The notes beneath the pieces were generated by a model that did not search any database, was not told the origin of the DNA, and saw only the letters and a list, made by a program, of their open reading frames with translations. This document shows, in pieces, positions 54,569 to 64,000 of a stretch of DNA of 64,000 bases. The translations under genes were made by a program, and so were the position numbers. Source of the DNA: an uncultured Mediterranea sp. (GTDB lineage Bacteria; Bacteroidota; Bacteroidia; Bacteroidales; Bacteroidaceae); contig CAMACX010000008.1 of NCBI GenBank assembly GCA_945831575.1, positions 1 through 64,000 on the forward strand, written 5' to 3'. Numbering within the stretch: the first letter of the stretch is position 1; every line of letters starts with the position of its first letter.

Positions 54569-56308
54569 ATGAAACTAATAAATTATATAGCAGGAATAGC
54601 ACTGGCCGCCACATTGACGACCAGCTGCACCAATCTGGACGAAACCCTTTATGATCAAGTGGGTACCCAGAACTATTACAATACGCAGATGGACGTGGTG
54701 CGTGCCACGTTCCGTCCCTTTGAACACGCATTCTGGAGCATCGGCTCGCGCCACGTATTGAACGAACTGACTGCGGACCAGCTGATTACACCTACTCGCG
54801 ACGGCTGGTGGGATGACGGTGGCAAGTGGCGTCGGTTACACTATCACACTTGGAATGTGGAGGATGGTGGTGATGCACAGACCGAATGGAACGGTTGTTT
54901 TCAGGGCATCATGCAGTGCAACTATGTCATCGAGGACCTCAATACCCTCTCGTCCGAGAAGTTCGGCTTCAGTGAGGCTGAGTTCAACAACCTTAAGGCT
55001 CAGTGCCGTGCTCTGCGGGCTTGGTTCTATATCCGCTTGCTCGACGGCTTCCGCAACGTGCCTTTGGCTGTCAGCTTCAACGACGTATCGCAAAACTCCG
55101 TGGGGCAGGTAGAACCGCGCGTCATCTACGATTTTATTGAGTCGGAACTGAAGGAATGCATCAACCTACTGGCGCAAAAGCCCGCCCTTGGTGGAAACCA
55201 GGGGCTGCAGGGACAGTGGACTAAGGCAGCGGCAGCCTCGCTGCTGGTACGCCTCTATCTCAATGCCAAAGTATATATAGGCGAGGAACACTACACCGAA
55301 TGTGCCTCCTATGCCGAGAAGATTATCAATGGTGAGTACGGGCCCTATGCCGTGGCCGATCGTTGGGATGCTCCCTTCGACTGGGACAACGAGTATTGCG
55401 ACGAGGTCATCTTCGGCTTCCCCGCCTCGCAGGGTTACAGCTTCTGGCACTACCAGGGTGATACCTATTGGTGGACTACGCCCGCGCGTGCCCGTTACTA
55501 CCTGAATGATGCCAAGTGCAAGGCCGGTGACCACAACACCAAGTATGCCGCTTCGCCCAGTTACGACTTGAACGGTGAGCTTTATTCGTATGAGTTGGGT
55601 ATGCCTATCCAGAATTTCCGCAAGTATCCCGGAGATGTACGCATGAAGCTTTATCGTAACCTGGGTGACAACAAGCGCGAAGGCATGTTCTTCTTCGGCT
55701 ATCTAGATTATATCGATGAGAATGGGGAAGCTAAACGTGTGCGTGCTCCGGAGCAGCCCTATGACCTGTATATCCGCGATGCTGTGGGCAAGTTCCAGGG
55801 TATGGATCCCGACCAGTGGCCTGATGACAAAACCAGTGCCTTGCCCAACGGTGACCACAACTCGGGATGGCACTTCGCCAAATACCCCTTCTACAGTGAT
55901 GATGACTCCCACCAGATGGAGTCGGATTATACTGAAATCCGTCTGGCCGAAGTCATCTATTCGCTGGCCGAATGCAAGTTGCGTGCCGGTCAGACGGAAG
56001 AGGCCGGCCGCCTGCTCAACCAAGTACGCCGTCGTAATTACGATGCCACAGCCGACCTGGCCCGCACCCTCTACGCACCCGATGGAGCTGTACAGCTCAA
56101 TGAGAAAGAGATGTTGGCCGAGTGGGGTCGCGAGTTTTTTGCTGAGAGCCGTCGCCGCATCGACTTGATCCGTTTTGGCAAGTTCACCAACAGCACCTGG
56201 TGGGACAAGACCCCGGATGCCGACAACCATACGGAAATATTCCCCATTACGCGCGACATCTTGAATGCCAACCTCAACTTGGTGCAGAATCCTGGTTATA
56301 ACAAATAA
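54569..56308 (+). CDS. susD: SusD/RagB-family nutrient-binding lipoprotein
   Basis: Surface lipoprotein that caps the SusC pore and binds glycan. The 579 residues start with a signal and lipobox (TLTTSC, Cys20), then the typical TNLDETLYDQVGTQNYY and helical TPR-like repeats, including ALRAWFYIRLLDGFRNVPL and EIRLAEVIYSLAECKLRAG. The C-terminal region has REFFAESRRRIDLIRFGKF. It is part of the susCDE transcript. Confidence 0.95.
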   Translation: MKLINYIAGIALAATLTTSCTNLDETLYDQVGTQNYYNTQMDVVRATFRPFEHAFWSIGSRHVLNELTADQLITPTRDGWWDDGGKWRRLHYHTWNVEDGGDAQTEWNGCFQGIMQCNYVIEDLNTLSSEKFGFSEAEFNNLKAQCRALRAWFYIRLLDGFRNVPLAVSFNDVSQNSVGQVEPRVIYDFIESELKECINLLAQKPALGGNQGLQGQWTKAAAASLLVRLYLNAKVYIGEEHYTECASYAEKIINGEYGPYAVADRWDAPFDWDNEYCDEVIFGFPASQGYSFWHYQGDTYWWTTPARARYYLNDAKCKAGDHNTKYAASPSYDLNGELYSYELGMPIQNFRKYPGDVRMKLYRNLGDNKREGMFFFGYLDYIDENGEAKRVRAPEQPYDLYIRDAVGKFQGMDPDQWPDDKTSALPNGDHNSGWHFAKYPFYSDDDSHQMESDYTEIRLAEVIYSLAECKLRAGQTEEAGRLLNQVRRRNYDATADLARTLYAPDGAVQLNEKEMLAEWGREFFAESRRRIDLIRFGKFTNSTWWDKTPDADNHTEIFPITRDILNANLNLVQNPGYNK

Positions 56309-56328
56309 TCTATTAAAAGGAGAACAAC

Positions 56329-57918
56329 ATGAAGACAATCTATCAATATATAGGTATGGTGATGCTACTGCTCACCACAACCCTTGCCGGTTGCGAAGGA
56401 GAGAAGGACATGGTCATCATTGACGAACAGCTCCCCATCAAGACCTCCACATTCTACATGGTAGGCGATGCCACACCGGCAGGATGGGACATCAACAACC
56501 CGACACCTTTTACCGCTTCCGATGAGGACCCGCTCATCTTTGTCTATGAGGGAGCCTTCAACAAAGGCGAAATGAAGTGCTGCATCAAAGCCGGCAGCTG
56601 GGACAATGCCTTTATCCGTCCCATGGAAGGAGGTACCGAAATCAACCAGGCGGGCATAGCCGAAACCACATTCGACATGTATGCCGGCGCCCCCGATAAC
56701 AAGTGGGTCATCACCTATGCAGCCATCTACCGCTTCACCTTCAATCTCCGTGCCTGGACCGTCCGGGTGGACTATGTAGGCGAGATACCTGAAGCGCCCA
56801 AGACTCCGATTGAAACGGAAACGCTCTACCTGATTGGAGGTGCCACTCCCGGTGGCTGGGATCAGCCTGCAGCCACATCGCTCGTCAAGGATGCTGATAA
56901 CAAGTACCTCTTCAGCTGCGAGGTCAGTCTGAAAGCCGATGAGACTTTCAAAGCCTTCATGGTGATGGATGACAGCTGGAGCCAGGACTTTATGCACCCG
57001 GTAGAGGAGAACTGCACGATCAGCAAGGATGGTATTTCAGATTCCAACTTCAAGTGTTATAAAGGTGGCGCCGACACACAGTGGAAAGTTGTAGATGCCG
57101 GTAAATACCGAATTACCATGGACCTGAAGGAATATACCATCAAAGCTGAATATTTGGGTGAATATGAAGAGCCTCAACCTGCAGACCCTGAGAATCCCAC
57201 AGATCAACAGCCCATTGAGACGAACACACTCTTTGTGTTGGGTGATGCTACACCAAACGGTTGGGATCAAGGTGGCGCGTTGAGTTTTACAGTCGATGCT
57301 GACAACAAATACCTCTTTACTTGCAAGGCGGCGCTCAAAGCCGGTACATTCAAAGCCTTCATGGTAATGGATGACAGCTGGGGACAAGACTTCCTCCATC
57401 CCTTGACGGACAACTGCCAGCTGACGAAGGATGGTGTGGCAGATTCCAACTTCAAGTGTTACAAAGGAGGTGATGACTTTAAGTGGCAGGTGGTTGACGA
57501 GGGTACCTACCTCATTACCTTCGATCTGGAGCACTACACCATCAAGGCTCAGTATCTGACTCCTATTGAAACCTCTGTCCTCTATATTCTCGGTGATGCC
57601 ACTCCCTACGGTTGGTCGTTGGCCTCATGCGTCTCTCTCCTACAGGATGCTGAGAACAAATTTCTTTTCAGCACTACGGTTGATTTGGTTGCCGGCGAGA
57701 TGAAAGCTTGTTTGCTGAATGAAGATGGTAATTGGGACCAACCGTTTATCCATCCTTCAATAGCAGACTGTGCCATTGGCAAGGAGGGTGTGGCCAATCC
57801 TGACTTTAATTTCTATGCTGGAGGTGACGATTACAAGTGGAAGGTCACTGAGGCCGGAAAATATAAACTTGTGTTTGACTTGCAGAACTATACGTTTACG
57901 GCCACAGTAGCGGAATAG
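56329..57918 (+). CDS. SusE/SusF-like surface glycan-binding lipoprotein, four repeats
   Basis: A 529-residue lipoprotein (lipobox LAGC, Cys23). Four tandem beta-sandwich modules each begin with a line of the form LYxxGDATPxGWD (about residues 38, 164, 300, 417) and are about 115-135 residues long. Modules 2 and 3 are very alike (FKAFMVMDDSW and SNFKCYKGG in both). SusE and SusF carry similar starch-binding modules, so it most likely holds alpha-glucan at the cell surface. It follows susD by 20 bp. An Ala/Pro linker joins modules 2 and 3 (EEPQPADPENPTDQQP). Confidence 0.87.
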   Translation: MKTIYQYIGMVMLLLTTTLAGCEGEKDMVIIDEQLPIKTSTFYMVGDATPAGWDINNPTPFTASDEDPLIFVYEGAFNKGEMKCCIKAGSWDNAFIRPMEGGTEINQAGIAETTFDMYAGAPDNKWVITYAAIYRFTFNLRAWTVRVDYVGEIPEAPKTPIETETLYLIGGATPGGWDQPAATSLVKDADNKYLFSCEVSLKADETFKAFMVMDDSWSQDFMHPVEENCTISKDGISDSNFKCYKGGADTQWKVVDAGKYRITMDLKEYTIKAEYLGEYEEPQPADPENPTDQQPIETNTLFVLGDATPNGWDQGGALSFTVDADNKYLFTCKAALKAGTFKAFMVMDDSWGQDFLHPLTDNCQLTKDGVADSNFKCYKGGDDFKWQVVDEGTYLITFDLEHYTIKAQYLTPIETSVLYILGDATPYGWSLASCVSLLQDAENKFLFSTTVDLVAGEMKACLLNEDGNWDQPFIHPSIADCAIGKEGVANPDFNFYAGGDDYKWKVTEAGKYKLVFDLQNYTFTATVAE

Positions 57919-57974
57919 AATATATTTAAAAAGCTTGATTTTCAATAGGTATTACTATCAATAACTTGTCCCCT

Positions 57975-58003
57975 CTCCCTCTCTGCCTTTGGCGGAGAGG
58001 GAG
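57975..58003 (+). terminator. GC-rich hairpin between the SusE-like and GH genes
   Basis: CTCCCTCTCTGCC pairs with GGCGGAGAGGGAG around TTT, with 12 of 13 pairs matched. No strong T-run follows, so it may be an attenuator, an RNA-stability element or an intergenic palindrome rather than a full terminator. Confidence 0.5.
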
Positions 58004-58043
58004 TAAAGGGCTAAATAAGTTTACTATTAATCTACGAAAAACA

Positions 58044-61597
<3,554 letters not shown>

Positions 61598-61633
61598 TTC
61601 GTTGTTTATCATGCAATTATTTTAGAAGTATGC

Positions 61634-61665
61634 GAGCACTTCTCCTCTATTTTGGAGGAGTGCTC
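61634..61665 (+). terminator. Hairpin between GH97 and GH31
   Basis: GAGCACT (61634-61640) pairs with AGTGCTC (61659-61665), with CTCC/GGAG pairing inside, followed by a pyrimidine run (TTCTTCC). It suggests that GH31 transcription is partly separate. Confidence 0.6.
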
Positions 61666-61706
61666 TTCTTCCATTACTTTGCATGTCTTTTTTTCATAGT
61701 ACAACC

Positions 61707-64000
61707 ATGATACACCAATTCAAGATTCGTATGGCTGCCTTGGTAGGCAGTATCTCTATGATGGCTGTCCCCCTAGCGGCACAGCCAAACTCCCCTGTAG
61801 CTTATCAAGATACTCATGTCCGCTTCACGGTCATCAGCGATGGCGCTTTGCGTCTGGAATGGCATCCACAGGGAGTTTTTACGGATGAGCCTTCGTTTGT
61901 GGCAGCCCGGCGTGATTATCCTGTTGTCTCTTACCTCGTGAAGCAGAGCAAGACGAAAGTAGAGATTACCACCTCGAAGCTGAAGCTGACCTATCGCAAG
62001 GGTGAAGGTCCCCTGGATAGTGGCAATCTGCGTATTGTCTCTCAGAAGCTGGTCACTCCCGCTTTCCAGTGGTCACCCGGTATGGAGCAGCAGGCCAACC
62101 TGGGCGGCACATTCCGCACCCTCGACGGTATGAACGGTGACATGCGCGATGGCCAGAAGGTGGAGATGCCTGATGGACTGCTGGCCCGTGACGGCTGGAC
62201 GCTGATAGACGACTCGCGCAATTTCCTCTTCGACGACAGCGACTGGGCTTGGGTAAAGCCCCGCACCGACAAGGAGGGGCAGGACTGGTACTTCCTGGGC
62301 TACGGGCACGACTACAAGGCGGCTCTCAAGGATTATACCCTCTTTGCTGGAAAGATGCCCCTGCCTCCCCGCTATGCTTTGGGCTACTGGTGGTCACGCT
62401 ACTGGGCCTATACCGATCAACAGTTGCGTAAGCTGGTTGATGACTTTAAGCGTTACGACATTCCTCTTGAAGTACTGGTCATCGACATGGACTGGCACCA
62501 CACCCTGCCAGGAAAGGGGGGCTGGACCGGCTGGACCTGGAACGACTACCTTTTCCCCAATCCGAAGCAATTGCTCAGTGACCTGCGTGACGAGGGACTG
62601 AAGGTGACGCTCAACCTCCATCCTGCGGATGGATTGGCTCCCTACGAGCAGGCTTATCCTGCGGTGGCCAAAGCATTGGGCATGAATCCCGACAAACAGG
62701 AAAGGATTGAATGGATAGCCAGTGATAAGCAATTTATGAAGGCGATGTTCGACCACGTGCTCCATCCCATGCAGCAGGATGGCGTCAGCTTCTGGTGGCT
62801 CGACTGGCAGCAACATCCCTACGACAAGCGGATAGATAGCCTGAGCAACACGTGGTGGATCAATTACTGCTTCTTCAGCGACATGCAGCGCAACAGCACC
62901 CATCGCCCCATGCTCTATCACCGCTGGGGCGGACTGGGCAACCACCGCTATCAGGTGGGATTTTCCGGCGACACCTACATCTCCTGGGCTTCGTTGGATT
63001 ATCAGCCTTACTTCAACTCCACCGCCTCCAACGTGCTCTATGGTTACTGGAGCCACGACATTGGTGGCCACATGCACGGCGTGGTAGAGCCGGAGATGTA
63101 TATCCGCTGGCTACAGTTCGGATGCTATGCACCCATCATGCGCACGCATACCAGTAAGGGCTACAAAATGAATAAGGAACCCTGGATTTTTGGTGCTGAG
63201 AACCTCAACATCATCCGCAGTTATGTGTTGCAGCGTTACCGTCTCGTGCCCTACATCTATACCATGGCCCGCAAGGCCTACGACGAGGCCATTTCGCTCT
63301 GTCGCCCCCTCTACTATGACTATCCTGAGGCTCCTGAAGCCTATAGTTATCGCAACGAATATCTTTTTGGCGACCGCCTGCTTGTAGCCCCCATTACTTC
63401 TCCTGCTGATAGCTTGACGGGTTATACATCGATGAAGATTTGGCTTCCATCAGGCACAACCTGGTACGAGTGGCACAGTGGTCGTACCTTTGCCGGAGGG
63501 CAGCTGATAGCGCAGCGCTATGCGCTCAATGAGTATCCTATTTTTGTAAAGACGGGTACCATCTTGCCGCTTTACACCCAGGCCCGCCGTCTGAGCAGCA
63601 ACGACCAATCCCTTACGTTGGCCATTTTCCCTGGTAACGAGGGCCAGTTTGCACTCTATGAAGACCAGGGTGACGACCGTTATTACAACCTACACTACAG
63701 CTTCACACCGCTGAGCTACCATCGGGAGGGCAGCCGGCTGCACGTGACGATTGCTCCGCGTAATGGCAGTTATCCCAACATGCCCGTTCAGCGCCGCTGG
63801 CAGGTGGAGGTGATTAGCTCTGCCTATCCTGTAGAGGTTAAGGTCAATGGGGAGGCTGCCAGCTATCACTATGACGGTAACCAGCTGCTGCTCACCATAC
63901 CTTTTGAACAAAAGGATACCAACAGTCAGCAGGAGGTGGTCATCACCTATCCTGACGAACCCTTTCTTACGACCTCAGGTATGCCGCTTCAGATGGCCCG
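61707..64000 (+). CDS. GH31 alpha-glucosidase (3' end outside window)
   Basis: The frame is open from ATG 61707 to the window end, 764 codons. It starts with a signal peptide (cleavage near PLAAQP). GH31 features: an N-terminal beta-sandwich, FDDSDWAW, YTLFAGKMPLPPRYALGYWWSRY, EVLVIDMDWH, GGWTGWTWNDYLFPNP, the nucleophile Asp in FWWLDWQQ and the acid/base Asp in GFSGDTYISW. C-terminal beta-domains follow. The GH31 group contains alpha-glucosidases and isomaltases; the exact linkage is not shown. It completes the PUL, whose end is outside the window. Confidence 0.92.
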   Translation, partial: MIHQFKIRMAALVGSISMMAVPLAAQPNSPVAYQDTHVRFTVISDGALRLEWHPQGVFTDEPSFVAARRDYPVVSYLVKQSKTKVEITTSKLKLTYRKGEGPLDSGNLRIVSQKLVTPAFQWSPGMEQQANLGGTFRTLDGMNGDMRDGQKVEMPDGLLARDGWTLIDDSRNFLFDDSDWAWVKPRTDKEGQDWYFLGYGHDYKAALKDYTLFAGKMPLPPRYALGYWWSRYWAYTDQQLRKLVDDFKRYDIPLEVLVIDMDWHHTLPGKGGWTGWTWNDYLFPNPKQLLSDLRDEGLKVTLNLHPADGLAPYEQAYPAVAKALGMNPDKQERIEWIASDKQFMKAMFDHVLHPMQQDGVSFWWLDWQQHPYDKRIDSLSNTWWINYCFFSDMQRNSTHRPMLYHRWGGLGNHRYQVGFSGDTYISWASLDYQPYFNSTASNVLYGYWSHDIGGHMHGVVEPEMYIRWLQFGCYAPIMRTHTSKGYKMNKEPWIFGAENLNIIRSYVLQRYRLVPYIYTMARKAYDEAISLCRPLYYDYPEAPEAYSYRNEYLFGDRLLVAPITSPADSLTGYTSMKIWLPSGTTWYEWHSGRTFAGGQLIAQRYALNEYPIFVKTGTILPLYTQARRLSSNDQSLTLAIFPGNEGQFALYEDQGDDRYYNLHYSFTPLSYHREGSRLHVTIAPRNGSYPNMPVQRRWQVEVISSAYPVEVKVNGEAASYHYDGNQLLLTIPFEQKDTNSQQEVVITYPDEPFLTTSGMPLQMA

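Overview
This 64 kb window is chromosomal DNA from a member of the order Bacteroidales, most likely Bacteroides or a close relative. The evidence is a SusC/SusD polysaccharide utilisation locus (PUL), a quinol-linked fumarate reductase in the order cytochrome b, flavoprotein, iron-sulfur, many lipoproteins with Bacteroidota-style lipoboxes, serine-type sulfatase chemistry, and repeated promoters of the Bacteroides type (-33 TTTG, -7 TAnnTTTG, about 19-21 bp apart). Species cannot be fixed from the sequence alone. Most of the window is ordinary core genome. The accessory parts are the left edge, the Rpn-type genes near 34-37 kb and the PUL at the right edge.

Layout. 0-2.2 kb: the 3' part of a large protein with a DUF3883-like (PD-(D/E)XK-like) C-terminus, cut by the window edge. 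2.2-7.8 kb: an 11-bp repeat array, a small outer-membrane protein, a frameshifted sulfatase, an Ig-like lipoprotein and a DUF3108 protein. 7.9-12.5 kb: fumarate reductase and an AraC regulator. 12.6-24.9 kb: PAP2 phosphatase, UPF0145, GH3-fold acyl-adenylase, 6-phosphofructokinase, YjbR, RNase III, FabF, ACP, PurN, PdxB, a calcineurin-like lipoprotein, an outer-membrane protein and an ArnT-like GT39. 25-34 kb: an envelope glycolipid region with GtrA, GtrB-like GT2, LpxL-type acyltransferase, UDP-galactopyranose mutase, Kdo-kinase-like protein, three further glycosyltransferases and an LTA-synthase-like enzyme. 34-37 kb: a gutted and an intact Rpn/PDDEXK_2 gene flanking an MFS transporter, then tRNA-Leu. 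37-49 kb: two S41 peptidases, DUF3316, topoisomerase IV subunit A, a PfkB kinase, two identical tRNA-Asn genes, DUF3109, a Cu/Zn permease with Fur, and GpmI. 49.7-64 kb: a PUL of DUF6377 regulator, SusC, SusD, SusE/F-like protein, a clan GH-D (GH27-like) hydrolase, an inverting-type GH97 and GH31 (cut by the right edge).

How they work together. The PUL encodes capture (SusC/D/E) and three alpha-glycosidases. The mix of SusB-like GH97, GH31 and a GH27-like enzyme with no GH13 or GH66 points to an alpha-glucan, possibly dextran-like, substrate. The 25-34 kb block can plausibly make, acylate and decorate a lipopolysaccharide or lipooligosaccharide core that includes galactofuranose. The intergenic DNA is also notable: arrays with strict 11-bp, 7-bp and 16-bp periods, a 138-bp element bounded by 17-bp perfect inverted repeats, a hairpin plus T-run in the leader of the MFS gene, and a 21-bp dyad upstream of susC.
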